Shown: positions 27,379 through 36,169, counted from the stretch's first letter. The stretch: DNA of 64,000 nt from Dokdonella sp. (GCF_019634845.1 NZ_JAHCAQ010000002.1:124001-188000); one strand, 5' to 3'. Numbers and translations are program-made. Notes: generated by a model not told the origin, from the sequence alone.

Positions 27379-28280
27379 CGCCCTTCTGGTCCGCCTGGAT
27401 CATGTTCCTCATCGTGCTCAACCTCGGCATCACGCTGTTCCTGTTCCTGTGGGGGCCGCGCGTGAAGATCCCGGTGCTGCCCGACGGCACCACCGGTCAC
27501 GTGTGGGCGCACGGCGTGCTGCGCGAGGGCATGCACAAGCTGCCGCTGTGGTGGTTGCTGTTCTCGGGCGCGATGTTCGCGGTCGGCTTCGTGTACCTGT
27601 ACCTGTATCCGGGCTTTGGCGCCTCCAAGGGCGTGCTGGGCTGGACTTCGCACCAGCAGCTTGCCGACGACACCGCCGCCAACGCGGCCAAGCTCGATTC
27701 CCTGCTCGCAAGCCTCGCCGGTGCGCCGGTGGAGTCGATCGCGCGCAACGCCGAGGCCACCCGCATCGGCCAGCGCCTGTTCATCGACAACTGCGCCGCG
27801 TGCCATGGTCGTGAGGGCCACGGCAACGCGTTGCTCGGTGCGCCCAACCTCGTCGATGGCGACTGGCTCTATGGCGGCGACGGCGCGACGATTCTCGCGA
27901 GCATCGAGGACGGCCGCGGCGGCACGATGCCGCCGTTCGGTGGCAGCCTCGACAAGGCCGCGATCGAGAACGTCGCCAACTACGTGCTGAGCCTGTCGGG
28001 CGCCGACCACTCGCCGGCCAAGGCCAAGCTCGGCGCGCCGCAATTCGCGGTGTGCGCGGCCTGCCATGGTCCGACCGGCAGCGGCAACCCGGCGCTCGGC
28101 GCGCCCAACCTGACCGACACGATCTGGCTCTACGGCGGCGATCTGGCCACGATCGAGCAGACGATCCGTGACGGCCGCCATGGCGTCATGCCGGCCTGGC
28201 GCTCGCGCCTGTCCGACACCGACGTTCGCCTCGTCGCGGCGTGGGTCTATGCGCAGTCGCACGCCGACGCCACACACTGA
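27375..28280 (+). CDS. ccoP: cbb3-type cytochrome c oxidase subunit III (di-heme)
   Basis: CcoP is the di-heme c entry point for electrons into cbb3 oxidase. The 301-residue protein has two N-terminal hydrophobic helices, around residues 6-26 and 57-79. They are followed by two class I cytochrome c domains with CAACH at 140-144 and CAACH at 227-231. The methionine ligand loops are GTMPPFGG and GVMPAWRS. The repeated LGAPNL...WLYGGD segments in both halves show the domain duplication. It overlaps ccoQ by 4 bases, and its 3' end overlaps the ccoH-like gene by up to 32 bases. Confidence 0.97.
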   Translation: MTPFWSAWIMFLIVLNLGITLFLFLWGPRVKIPVLPDGTTGHVWAHGVLREGMHKLPLWWLLFSGAMFAVGFVYLYLYPGFGASKGVLGWTSHQQLADDTAANAAKLDSLLASLAGAPVESIARNAEATRIGQRLFIDNCAACHGREGHGNALLGAPNLVDGDWLYGGDGATILASIEDGRGGTMPPFGGSLDKAAIENVANYVLSLSGADHSPAKAKLGAPQFAVCAACHGPTGSGNPALGAPNLTDTIWLYGGDLATIEQTIRDGRHGVMPAWRSRLSDTDVRLVAAWVYAQSHADATH

Positions 28281-28464
28281 GCCGCAACGCGTGGCGTGGT
28301 ACCGCCAGCCGGTGGCATGGCTCGGCGTTGCAGTGTTGGCCGCGTCGCTGGCCGGGTGCGTGTGGCTCATCGTGCTCGGCCTGCGCCATGCCGATGAACC
28401 GGTCGCCACCGATGGCGTGATCTTCAAGGTGCCGGTCACGCGGTCGGCACCGCCGCGGCCATGA
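28249..28464 (+). CDS. Small CcoH/FixH-like membrane protein
   Basis: This small protein (71 residues from ATG 28249, or 58 from GTG 28291) has one transmembrane helix, AWLGVAVLAASLAGCVWLIVLGL, preceded by WYRQP. It then has the short extracytoplasmic segment ATDGVIFKVPV. Position between ccoP and ccoI and the aromatic WYRQP N-terminal cap suggest a reduced CcoH/FixH-type cbb3 assembly factor. It lacks the long FixH periplasmic domain, so the call is tentative. The GTG start, which avoids the 32-base overlap with ccoP, is a real alternative. It overlaps ccoI by 4 bases. Confidence 0.6.
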   Translation: MRSRTPTPHTEPQRVAWYRQPVAWLGVAVLAASLAGCVWLIVLGLRHADEPVATDGVIFKVPVTRSAPPRP

Positions 28465-30899
28465 CTGCGCCCTGCTGGCATTGCGGCGAGCCGCTGCCCG
28501 AGGGCGCGGTGCTGCACGCCAGCGTCGCCGGCCAGCCGCGCCCGGTCTGCTGCGCGGGTTGCCGCGCCGCGGCCGAATGGATCGAGCAGCTCGGTCTGGC
28601 CGACTACTACCGCCTGCGCAGCGTGCCGGCCGATCGTCCCGCGCCGACGCCGCCCGACACCCACAGCTGGAGCCGGCCGCAGCTCGCGCGCCACGTCGTG
28701 CGCGAACTCGACGCCCACCACTGCGAGGCGATCTTCCTCGTCGATGGCATGCGCTGCAGCGCCTGCGTCTGGCTCATCGAGCGCGCCGTGGGCGCCCTGC
28801 CCGGGGTGGTTTCGGTGCAGGTCAACGCGGTCGCCCGGCGCGCCCGCCTGGTGTGGGATCCGACGCGCTGCGACCTCGCCGCCCTGGTGACCGCGTTCGC
28901 CCGCGCCGGCTACCGCGCGCTGCCGCTGGATGCCGCCGCGCTCGAGGACGCGCGCAAGCGCGAGTCACGCGCCGCGCTCAAGCGCGTCGTGGTGGCCGGC
29001 TTTGGCGCCATGCAGGCGATGATGTACGCCAGCGCGCTGTACTTCGGCGCATTCGCGGCGATGGACACCTCCACGCGCGATCTGTTTCGCTGGTTCGGCC
29101 TGCTGGTCGCCACGCCCGTGGTGTTCTACGCGGCGCAGCCGTTCTTCGCCGGTGCCCTGCGCAGCCTGCGTGCGCGCCGCCTCGGCATGGACGTGCCAGT
29201 GGCGCTCGCGATCGCACTCATCTATGGCGCGAGCGTGATCGAGGCGTTGCGCGGCGGCAGCGAGGTCTACTTCGACTCGGTCAGCATGTTCGTGTTCTTC
29301 CTGTTGCTGGGCCGCCAGCTCGAACTCAAGGCGCGCCATCGCGCCGGCGACCTCACCGATGCGCTGGCGCGACTCACGCCCGCCTTCGCCGAGCGCATCC
29401 GCGCCGACGGCAGCCGCGAGCGCGTCGGCGCCATCGAACTGCAGCCCGGCGATCGCGTGGCGGTGGCCCAGGGCGCCGCCGTACCGGCCGATGGCGTGCT
29501 GCTGAGCGAGCAGTGCCGCGTCGACGAGGCCTTGCTGTCGGGCGAATCGCTGCCGCAACTGCGCCGCCGCGGTGACGCACTGGTGGCCGGCAGCGTGGTG
29601 GCCGAAGGCCCGCTCGAACTGCGCGTCGAGCATGTCGGCGCCGACACCGCGCTCGCCGCGATCGTCGCCCTCGTCACGCGCGCGCAGGCCGAACGCCCAC
29701 GCCTGGCGCGGGCCGGCGAGACCGCCGCTGCACGCTTCGTGGCGCGCGTACTGGTGCTGGCGACGGCCACCGCGATCGGCTGGAGCGTGTTCGATCCCTC
29801 GCGCGCCTTCGCGGCCACCTTGGCCGTGCTCGTGGTGTCGTGTCCATGTGCGTTCGCGCTGGCGGTACCCGCCGCGCTCACTCGCGCGCTGGCGCTGCTG
29901 GCGCAGCGCGGCGTGCTCGTCGTACATGCCGACGCGGTGGAAACACTCGCTGGCGCCAGCCACGTCGTGTTCGACAAGACCGGCACGCTGAGCGAGCCGC
30001 GCAGCGGAATCGAGCGCATCGATTGCGCCCGCGGCGTGACGCGCGAAGAGGCGCTGGCCTTGGCCGGCGCACTCGCGCAGCGCAGCCGCCATCCGCTGGC
30101 CACAACGCTCGCCACCGCCGCCGCCGCGCTACCCGCGCGCACGGCGAGCGCAATCGACGAAGTCACCGGCCAGGGCCTGCGCGGCGTGGTCGACGGCCGC
30201 GAGCTGCGGCTCGGGCAGCCCAGCTTCGCGCTCGGCGCCGCTACCGATGACGCCGCGCCCGCGGCCACGCTCGATGATGCGGTCGTGCTTGCCGACGCAG
30301 GCGGCCTCATCGCCGCCTTCCACATCGGCGAGCGCCTGCGCGCGGGTGCCCGCGAGACGATTGCCGCCCTCGACGCCGCCGGCGTCCACAGCGAAATCGT
30401 CAGCGGCGATGCGCCGGCGCGCGTGGCTGCGCTGGCACAGCGCGCGGGCGTCGCGCAGTGGCGCGCGCGGCAGACACCGGCCGACAAGCTCGCCCGCCTG
30501 CACGAGCTGCGCGCAGGCGGCGCGCGCGTGATCGCGGTCGGCGACGGCATCAACGATGCACCGATCCTCGCCGGCGCCGATGTCGCCGTCGCACTCGGCA
30601 GCGGCAGCGATCTCGCCCAGGCCAGCAGCGATGTCATCCTGTCGCGCGCACGCCTGCCGGCGCTGGCCGAGGCCGTGGCGATCAGCCGCGACACCATGCG
30701 CGTGCTGCGCCAGAACCAGCGCTGGGCACTGGTCTACAATCTGTTGGCGATTCCATTCGGCGCGCTCGGCCATGTGCCACCATGGCTCGCCGCCGTGGGC
30801 ATGTCGGTGAGCTCGCTCGTGGTGGTGCTCAATGCCACCCGCATCGGCCGCCGCCAACCGATCCTGGCCGAAGCGGCGCCGCGCGAGGCATTGGCATGA
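28461..30899 (+). CDS. ccoI: Copper-translocating P1B-type ATPase for cbb3 oxidase assembly
   Basis: CcoI exports copper needed for the CuB site of cbb3 oxidase. The 812-residue protein begins with a cysteine-rich domain (CWHCGEPLPEG...CCAGCRAAAEW) and a heavy-metal-associated domain with GMRCSACVWLIE. Eight predicted membrane helices follow, with the ion-path CPC motif (Cys461-Pro-Cys463). The phosphorylation site is DKTGT (Asp505), with LLSGESLP in the actuator domain and GDGINDAPILAGADVAVA in the hinge. The gene is in the expected position between the ccoH-like gene and ccoS, with 4-base overlaps at both ends. It may also supply copper for NirK. Confidence 0.95.
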   Translation: MTAPCWHCGEPLPEGAVLHASVAGQPRPVCCAGCRAAAEWIEQLGLADYYRLRSVPADRPAPTPPDTHSWSRPQLARHVVRELDAHHCEAIFLVDGMRCSACVWLIERAVGALPGVVSVQVNAVARRARLVWDPTRCDLAALVTAFARAGYRALPLDAAALEDARKRESRAALKRVVVAGFGAMQAMMYASALYFGAFAAMDTSTRDLFRWFGLLVATPVVFYAAQPFFAGALRSLRARRLGMDVPVALAIALIYGASVIEALRGGSEVYFDSVSMFVFFLLLGRQLELKARHRAGDLTDALARLTPAFAERIRADGSRERVGAIELQPGDRVAVAQGAAVPADGVLLSEQCRVDEALLSGESLPQLRRRGDALVAGSVVAEGPLELRVEHVGADTALAAIVALVTRAQAERPRLARAGETAAARFVARVLVLATATAIGWSVFDPSRAFAATLAVLVVSCPCAFALAVPAALTRALALLAQRGVLVVHADAVETLAGASHVVFDKTGTLSEPRSGIERIDCARGVTREEALALAGALAQRSRHPLATTLATAAAALPARTASAIDEVTGQGLRGVVDGRELRLGQPSFALGAATDDAAPAATLDDAVVLADAGGLIAAFHIGERLRAGARETIAALDAAGVHSEIVSGDAPARVAALAQRAGVAQWRARQTPADKLARLHELRAGGARVIAVGDGINDAPILAGADVAVALGSGSDLAQASSDVILSRARLPALAEAVAISRDTMRVLRQNQRWALVYNLLAIPFGALGHVPPWLAAVGMSVSSLVVVLNATRIGRRQPILAEAAPREALA

Positions 30900-31120
30900 A
30901 CATACTGCTGGTGATGATTCCGCTGTCGATCCTGTTCGCGCTCGGCGCCGGCGTCGCCTTTTTCTGGGCGGTCGACCACGACCAGTTCGACGATCTCGAC
31001 ACGCCCAAGCTGCTGCCACTGCTCGACGATCCGGCGCCGCCACTCGCCGCCGCGGACGCGGCGCCGGCGCTCGACGCCGCGCCCGATACCGCGCCGGACG
31101 CGCCAGCGCCGCGCGCATGA
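30896..31120 (+). CDS. ccoS: cbb3-type cytochrome oxidase assembly protein CcoS
   Basis: CcoS is a small membrane protein needed to insert cofactors into cbb3 oxidase. The 74-residue product has the typical N-terminal helix MNILLVMIPLSILFALGAG followed by AFFWAVDHDQFDDLDTP, the strongly conserved CcoS signature. An Ala/Pro/Asp-rich tail of about 35 residues is longer than in many homologues and probably disordered. It overlaps ccoI and the following gene by 4 bases each. Confidence 0.93.
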   Translation: MNILLVMIPLSILFALGAGVAFFWAVDHDQFDDLDTPKLLPLLDDPAPPLAAADAAPALDAAPDTAPDAPAPRA

Positions 31121-31845
31121 GCCAAGCGCCAACCCTGCTCGCCGCGCTACTGCTGGGGCTGGCGGCCAGCGGACATTGCCTGGTCATGTGCGGCGGCATC
31201 TCGGCGGCGCTCGGCATCGCCACCGCCAAGGGCCCCGATGGGCGCCCGCGCCGCGGCCTGCTCGTGTTCTACCAGCTCGGCCGCATCAGCTCGTACACGC
31301 TCGCCGGCATGCTGCTCGGTGGCGTGCTCGGCGGCGCGATCGCACTGCTCGACATCGAGGCCGTGCGCCGCACCCTGCGCGTGGTCTCGGCACTGGCACT
31401 GCTGCTGGGCGCGCTGGTGGCCAGCGGCCGCCTGCGCGATCCCGGCTACGGCATCGGCCCGCGCATCTGGCCCCATCTGGCGCCGCTCGGTCGCCGGCTG
31501 TTGCCGGTGGCGAGCATCCCGCGCGCGTTCGCGTTCGGCATGGTCTGGGGCTGGATGCCGTGCGGCTTCGTCTACACCGTGCTGCTGATCGCGACGCTGC
31601 AGCTCGATGCGCTGCGCAGCGGCGCGACGATGGCGATGTTCGGGCTCGGTACCGCGCCGGCAATGCTCGCCGCCGCATTCGGCGCGCAGCGCATCGCACG
31701 CCTGGGCGCGCGCCCCGGCAACCGCCGCATCGCCGCCGGTGCGCTCGTGCTGAGCGCCCTGCTCACGCTGGCCGGACCGTGGCTGGTGGGCAGCGCGCCA
31801 TGGCTGCACCACCTGTTGCCGTTCGATTGCACCTTGCCGCCCTGA
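31117..31845 (+). CDS. SafE/DsbD-like sulfite exporter TauE/SafE family protein of the cbb3 cluster
   Basis: This 242-residue membrane protein has six to seven predicted helices. It opens LAALLLGLAASGHCLVMCGGISAALGI, which contains a conserved GHCxxMCGG motif, and has a second AFGMVWGWMPCGFVYTVL cysteine-proline helix. This is the arrangement of the family often found at the end of cco maturation operons and related to CcdA/DsbD metal or thiol transport proteins. The paired cysteines suggest copper handling or thiol relay in cbb3 assembly, but the role is not proven. It overlaps ccoS by 4 bases and ends the translationally coupled run. Confidence 0.8.
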   Translation: MSQAPTLLAALLLGLAASGHCLVMCGGISAALGIATAKGPDGRPRRGLLVFYQLGRISSYTLAGMLLGGVLGGAIALLDIEAVRRTLRVVSALALLLGALVASGRLRDPGYGIGPRIWPHLAPLGRRLLPVASIPRAFAFGMVWGWMPCGFVYTVLLIATLQLDALRSGATMAMFGLGTAPAMLAAAFGAQRIARLGARPGNRRIAAGALVLSALLTLAGPWLVGSAPWLHHLLPFDCTLPP

Positions 31846-31961
31846 CGCGGGTGGTCGCCCCGCCGGCATGGCCACGCCAACCGTGCCCGCCACCGGTGCG
31901 GCGGCGGCGTAAAGGCGTGCAAACCCGCGGCGGCGCCAAGCTGCAGCGGCGCCCCGCCCGC

Positions 31962-31967
31962 TATCCT
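31962..31967 (+). promoter_or_regulatory. Candidate -10 element for a leaderless CpxR-like gene
   Basis: TATCCT ends exactly 6 bases before the ATG of the response regulator at 31974, and no Shine-Dalgarno sequence is present. It separates this gene from the upstream cco maturation operon (128-base gap). Confidence 0.4.
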
Positions 31968-31973
31968 TGGCGC

Positions 31974-32675
31974 ATGGTCAGCCAGCGCATCCTGCTCGTC
32001 GACGATGACGTGGAACTCGCCCAGCTGCTGCGTGACTTTCTCACCCGCGACGGCTTCGAGGTCGCGCTCGCCCACAACGCCGACGACGCCCTCGCCGCCG
32101 TGCGCAACGGCGCCTTCGACGCGCTCGTGCTCGATGTGATGATGCCGGGCCGCTCGGGTCTCGATGCGCTGCGCGAGCTGCGCCGCGAATCGCCGCTGCC
32201 GGTCCTGATGCTGACCGCGCTCGGCGAGGACATCGATCGCATCCTCGGCCTCGAGCTCGGTGCCGACGACTACATTCCAAAACCGTGCAATCCGCGCGAA
32301 CTGGCGGCGCGCCTGCGCGCGGTGCTGCGCCGCGCGCATGGCGACGGCGGCGAAACACTGACCGATCTGCACAACGGTCCGATCGTGCTGCGCGCGGCCT
32401 CGCGCAGCGTCAGCGTCAACGGCGAACCGGTCACGCTGACCGCCACCGAGTTCGACCTGCTCGCACTGCTGCTGCGCGAAACCGGCCGCGTGGTGAGCAA
32501 GGAGCGCATCTCGCAGAGCGTGCTGGGCCGGCCGCTCGGCCCGTTCGACCGCTCGATCGACGTGCACATCTCCAACCTGCGCCGCAAGCTCGGTGACGCG
32601 GCCGACGGCGATTCGCCGATCACCACGATCCATCGCAGCGGCTATCTGCTGCGCCAGCTCGGGGCGCCGGCATGA
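31974..32675 (+). CDS. OmpR-family response regulator, CpxR-like
   Basis: The 233-residue regulator has a receiver domain with acidic pocket VDDD (residues 9-12), phospho-acceptor Asp54 in LVLDVMMPG and switch lysine in YIPKPCNPREL. It also has an OmpR-type winged helix with LTATEFDLLALLLRETGRVVSKERIS and SIDVHISNLRRKLG. The LELGADDYIPKP...NPRELAARLRAVLRR linker closely resembles CpxR. An envelope-stress role is possible, and linkage to cbb3 and copper transporters would fit metal or envelope stress. The partner kinase follows after 37 bases. Confidence 0.88.
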   Translation: MVSQRILLVDDDVELAQLLRDFLTRDGFEVALAHNADDALAAVRNGAFDALVLDVMMPGRSGLDALRELRRESPLPVLMLTALGEDIDRILGLELGADDYIPKPCNPRELAARLRAVLRRAHGDGGETLTDLHNGPIVLRAASRSVSVNGEPVTLTATEFDLLALLLRETGRVVSKERISQSVLGRPLGPFDRSIDVHISNLRRKLGDAADGDSPITTIHRSGYLLRQLGAPA

Positions 32676-32712
32676 GCGCCGCGCGCCGGCCCGTCGCACC
32701 GCGCGCCGCGTC

Positions 32713-34128
32713 ATGATGCAGCGGCTGTTCTGGCGCATCTTCGCCGCAATCTGGTTCGCCACCGTCATGCTGATGGTCGCCTTCGCGTGGCTGGCCACCA
32801 GCAAGTTCGAGCGTGAGAAGATCCCCGGTCTCGACATCACGCGCCTGCAGGCGTCGATGGACGACCTGCTCACGCGCACCACGCACGAGCTGCGCCGCGA
32901 AGGCGTCGAGCCGACCCGCCGCTGGCTGCAGGCGGCCACCGGCTTCGGCCCGGCCCGGGTCTACGTGTTCGACCCGGCTGGCAACGAACTGCTCGGCCGC
33001 AGCGTGTCGCCGGTCGTGCGCGAGGCAGCCAACGCCGTGCTGGCGCAGCTTGGTGACGGCGCGCGCGCCGACAACGTCGTCGTCGGCTCCGAGCGGCTGC
33101 GCGCGCGCCTGCTGCGCACGCGCGAGGCCGGCACCTTCGCCGCCGTTGCCGCCCTGGAAGGCAGTTTCCTCACCCGCCTGATCTCGCGCCGGCCCGACTG
33201 GTTCTGGCAGAACATGCTCATCGCCATGGCGATCAGTGCCGCGATCAGCCTGCTGATCGCCTGGTATGTCGCCGCACCGCTGCAGCGCGTGCGCACCAGC
33301 ACGCGCCGCTTCGCCCAGGGCGATCTCGATGCGCGCGTGGGCCGTATCCGCTTTGGCCGCAGCGCCGAAGTGGTGGCGGTCGCGGCCGAGTTCGACGCGA
33401 TGGCCGACCGCATCGAGACCTTGGTCGAGAGCCAACGCCGGCTCGTGCGCGACGTGTCGCACGAACTGCGTTCGCCGCTGGCGCGCCAGCGCGTCGCGCT
33501 CGAACTGGCGCGCGACGGTGATCCCGCGCATGTCTCGGCTGCCCTCGACCGCATCGAATGCGAATCGGCCCGCCTCGAATCGATGTTGGCACAGGCGCTG
33601 GAGCTGTCGCGGCTGGAAACCGCCGATTTCCCGATGGACGACCGCGTCGAACTCGATGCCCTGCTCGACGATGTCATCACCAACGCCGACTACGAAGGCG
33701 CGCCACGCGGCCGCAAGGTCGCGTTGAGCGAACGCACCCACCTGCAACTGAGCGGCTCGCACCGCGCGCTGTATTCGGCGCTCGAGAACGTCATCCGCAA
33801 CGCGCTGGCCTACACGCGCGACGGCAGCACGGTGGCGGTGCGCCTTCTGCAGGCCGGCGGCAATGCCCGCGTCATCGTGCGCGACCACGGCCCCGGCGTC
33901 GCCGAGGGCGAACTGGGGCGCATCTTCGAGCCGTTCTACCGCACCGACAGCGCACGCACGCGCAGCAGCGGCGGCACCGGTCTGGGCCTGGCCATCGCCT
34001 ACCGCGCCATCATGCGCCACGGCGGCCACATCAGCGCCCGCAACGCCGACGGCGGCGGCCTCGAGGTCACGATCGATCTGCCGCTGGCGCCGCGCACAGC
34101 CGGTCGCCGCGAGCCGGCACGCAGCTGA
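32713..34128 (+). CDS. CpxA-like sensor histidine kinase
   Basis: The 471-residue membrane kinase has two transmembrane helices, around residues 5-27 and 160-185. They flank a periplasmic sensor domain of about 130 residues, which is followed by a HAMP linker (APLQRVRTSTRRFAQGDLDARVG). The phospho-acceptor is His250 in DVSHELRSPLARQRVALEL. The ATP-binding boxes are N (ENVIRNALAYT), G1 (VRDHGPGV) and G2 (SGGTGLGLAIA). It most likely phosphorylates the response regulator just upstream. The start MMQRLFWRI is chosen because the N-terminal helix begins there; the stimulus is unknown. Confidence 0.88.
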   Translation: MMQRLFWRIFAAIWFATVMLMVAFAWLATSKFEREKIPGLDITRLQASMDDLLTRTTHELRREGVEPTRRWLQAATGFGPARVYVFDPAGNELLGRSVSPVVREAANAVLAQLGDGARADNVVVGSERLRARLLRTREAGTFAAVAALEGSFLTRLISRRPDWFWQNMLIAMAISAAISLLIAWYVAAPLQRVRTSTRRFAQGDLDARVGRIRFGRSAEVVAVAAEFDAMADRIETLVESQRRLVRDVSHELRSPLARQRVALELARDGDPAHVSAALDRIECESARLESMLAQALELSRLETADFPMDDRVELDALLDDVITNADYEGAPRGRKVALSERTHLQLSGSHRALYSALENVIRNALAYTRDGSTVAVRLLQAGGNARVIVRDHGPGVAEGELGRIFEPFYRTDSARTRSSGGTGLGLAIAYRAIMRHGGHISARNADGGGLEVTIDLPLAPRTAGRREPARS

Positions 34129-34322
34129 GCCGCGCCACGCCCGGCGTCGACCGACAGCCCCGGCCACGCGGCCAGAGCGTCGCCGCACGCAACACGATCG
34201 GTGCCGCGCAACGGCGCGCCAACGCACGCCGCGGGCCGGCGCGGCAACCGGCAACGCCCGGTCGCAGAACCAGCCGCGCCCCCGCGCTGCGGCGTGCCGC
34301 CAACGCCGCACCGCCGGCAGCC

Positions 34323-34328
34323 TACAAT
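34323..34328 (+). promoter_or_regulatory. Candidate -10 element for a leaderless regB gene
   Basis: TACAAT ends 6 bases before the regB ATG at 34335, at the end of a 206-base gap. A GCGGC/GCCGC-rich stretch (TGCGGCGTGCCGCC and GCCGCA, about 34292-34316) lies just upstream and could permit autoregulation by the adjacent RegA-like protein. The rest of the gap shows no gene. Confidence 0.45.
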
Positions 34329-34334
34329 GCACAG

Positions 34335-35621
34335 ATGCCTGCCACCCACGCCACCCAGATCGCCTTCTTCCAACGCGCCCGCGGCCTCGTCGAAACGCTG
34401 GCCTGGCTGCGCCTGTGCGCGATCGCCGGGCAGACCGCGACGATCGTGGTGGTGACGCGCCTGTTGCGGTTGCCGGTGCCGGTGGTGCCACTCATGCTCG
34501 GCGTCGGCGCTCTGGTCACGTTCGCGGTGTTCGCGTTCTGGCGGCTCACGCTGCCGCGCCCGGTGAGCCTGGCCGAGGGTTTTGCCCACGTCAGCGTCGA
34601 CATCCTCGTGCTGACCTATCTGCTGTACTGGACCGGCGGCGTCGAAAACCCGTTCGTGACCCTGCTCGTGATCCCGATGGCGCTGGCGGCAGCGGCGCTG
34701 TCGATGCGCTACGTGGCGGCCGTGGCCGTGCTCGCGTCGATCTGCTTCGCCCTGCTCGTGCCTTGGCACCAACCGCTGCCGCCGCTGCACGTGGCGCGCA
34801 TCGCCGAGGCCGACCTGCGCGAGATCGCGATCGCGGTCAACTTCGTCGTCATTGCCGGCGTGCTGGCCTTCTTCAGCGCGCGCCTGGCCAACGCGCTGCG
34901 CGCGCGCGAGGCCGAGGTGCGCCGCCAGCGCGAAAGCACGCTGCGCAACGAGGGCATCCTCGCCATCGCGACCCAGGCGGCCGGCACCGCGCACGAGCTC
35001 AACACGCCGCTGTCGACGATCCGCACGCTGCTCGGCGAGCTGCAACGCGAACGCGGCAACGACACCGCGCTGGCCGGCGACCTCGCCTTGCTCGTGGGTC
35101 AGGCCGAACGCTGCCGCGACATCCTGCGCAAGCTCGTCGCGGTCGGCAATCGTGGCCTGAACGACCTGCCCGAACAGCTCACGCTCGCCGCCTTCGTCGA
35201 GGCATGCGGCGATCAGATCCGGCTGCTGCGCCCCGAGATCGCGCTGCGCATCGCCTTCACCGGCAACGCCGGCGAACAGGTCATCGCGGCCGCGCCCGAT
35301 CTCGGCCACGCGCTGGTCAACCTGCTCAGCAACGCGGGTGACGCCTCGCAGGCAGCCGGTTCGGCGGCGGTGGAACTGCGCATCAGCGTGGATGGCGGCG
35401 ACGCGGTGTTTGCGGTGCGCGACCACGGCAGCGGCGTGGTCCCGCGTCTGGGCGCGGGTTTCCGCACCGGCAAGCAACACGGCCTGGGGCTGGGCCTGGC
35501 GCTGGCACACTCCACCGCCGAGCGCCTCGGCGGCGGCCTGGCGGCGCACACCGCCGAGGATGGCGGCCTCGTGCAACGATTGCGCGTGCCGCTGCTGGGC
35601 AACGACAATAGCGCGCCATGA
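34335..35621 (+). CDS. regB: RegB/PrrB/RoxS-like redox-sensing histidine kinase
   Basis: RegB-type kinases sense the respiratory state through quinones and a redox-active cysteine and control respiration genes. The 428-residue protein has six predicted transmembrane helices in the first 190 residues. They contain the quinone-site motif GGVENPF (101-107). The H-box is TAHELNTPLSTIR (His220), and Cys260 in AERCRDILRKL follows 40 residues later, the same spacing as His225 and Cys265 of Rhodobacter capsulatus RegB. The ATPase boxes are VNLLSNAGDAS, VRDHGSGV and HGLGLGLAL. It overlaps the response regulator by 4 bases. In gammaproteobacteria the homologue is called RoxS. Confidence 0.9.
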   Translation: MPATHATQIAFFQRARGLVETLAWLRLCAIAGQTATIVVVTRLLRLPVPVVPLMLGVGALVTFAVFAFWRLTLPRPVSLAEGFAHVSVDILVLTYLLYWTGGVENPFVTLLVIPMALAAAALSMRYVAAVAVLASICFALLVPWHQPLPPLHVARIAEADLREIAIAVNFVVIAGVLAFFSARLANALRAREAEVRRQRESTLRNEGILAIATQAAGTAHELNTPLSTIRTLLGELQRERGNDTALAGDLALLVGQAERCRDILRKLVAVGNRGLNDLPEQLTLAAFVEACGDQIRLLRPEIALRIAFTGNAGEQVIAAAPDLGHALVNLLSNAGDASQAAGSAAVELRISVDGGDAVFAVRDHGSGVVPRLGAGFRTGKQHGLGLGLALAHSTAERLGGGLAAHTAEDGGLVQRLRVPLLGNDNSAP

Positions 35622-36169
35622 ACACACCCGGTTCCCTGCTGCTCATCGACGACGACGCGGTGTTTGCCACCGTGCTGGCGCGCGCACTCAGCGCGCGCGG
35701 GTTTGCGGTCGCGATCGCCCACGACAGTGCCAGCGCCCTCGCGCATGCGCGCGAACGTGCACCCGCCTATGCCGTGCTCGACCTCAAGCTCGGCGCCGAG
35801 AACGGCCTGACCCTGATCCCCGATCTGCTGGCGCTGCAGCCGAACCTGCGCATCCTGCTGCTGACCGGCTATGCCTCGATTGCCACCGCGGTGGAGGCGA
35901 TCAAGCGCGGCGCGCACGACTACCTCGCCAAGCCGGTCGACGCCGACCAGGTGATGCAGGCGCTGCTCGGCGAGGGCAGCGACGATGCCGATGACCTGCC
36001 GTTGCCCGAGCACGCGCCACCCCTGCGCCGGCTGGAATGGGAACACATCCAGCGCGTGCTGGCCGAATGCGACAACAACATTTCGGAAGCGGCGCGGCGG
36101 CTCGGGCTGCACCGCCGCACGCTGCAGCGCAAGCTGGCCAAGCGGCCGGTACGCGAAAACAACGCCTGA
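35618..36169 (+). CDS. regA: RegA/PrrA/RoxR-like response regulator with Fis-type HTH
   Basis: The 183-residue regulator has a receiver domain with the LLIDDD pocket, phospho-acceptor Asp55 in AVLDLKLGAENGL and the switch lysine in DYLAKPVDADQV. A short linker containing prolines leads to a compact Fis-family helix-turn-helix, NNISEAARRLGLHRRTLQRKL. This two-domain form without an AAA+ module is diagnostic of RegA/ActR/PrrA/RoxR. The ATGA overlap with regB identifies its partner. Known homologues activate cbb3 oxidase and nitrite reductase genes. GC-rich palindromes of the expected type stand upstream of nirK and ccoN in this window. Confidence 0.92.
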   Translation: MNTPGSLLLIDDDAVFATVLARALSARGFAVAIAHDSASALAHARERAPAYAVLDLKLGAENGLTLIPDLLALQPNLRILLLTGYASIATAVEAIKRGAHDYLAKPVDADQVMQALLGEGSDDADDLPLPEHAPPLRRLEWEHIQRVLAECDNNISEAARRLGLHRRTLQRKLAKRPVRENNA

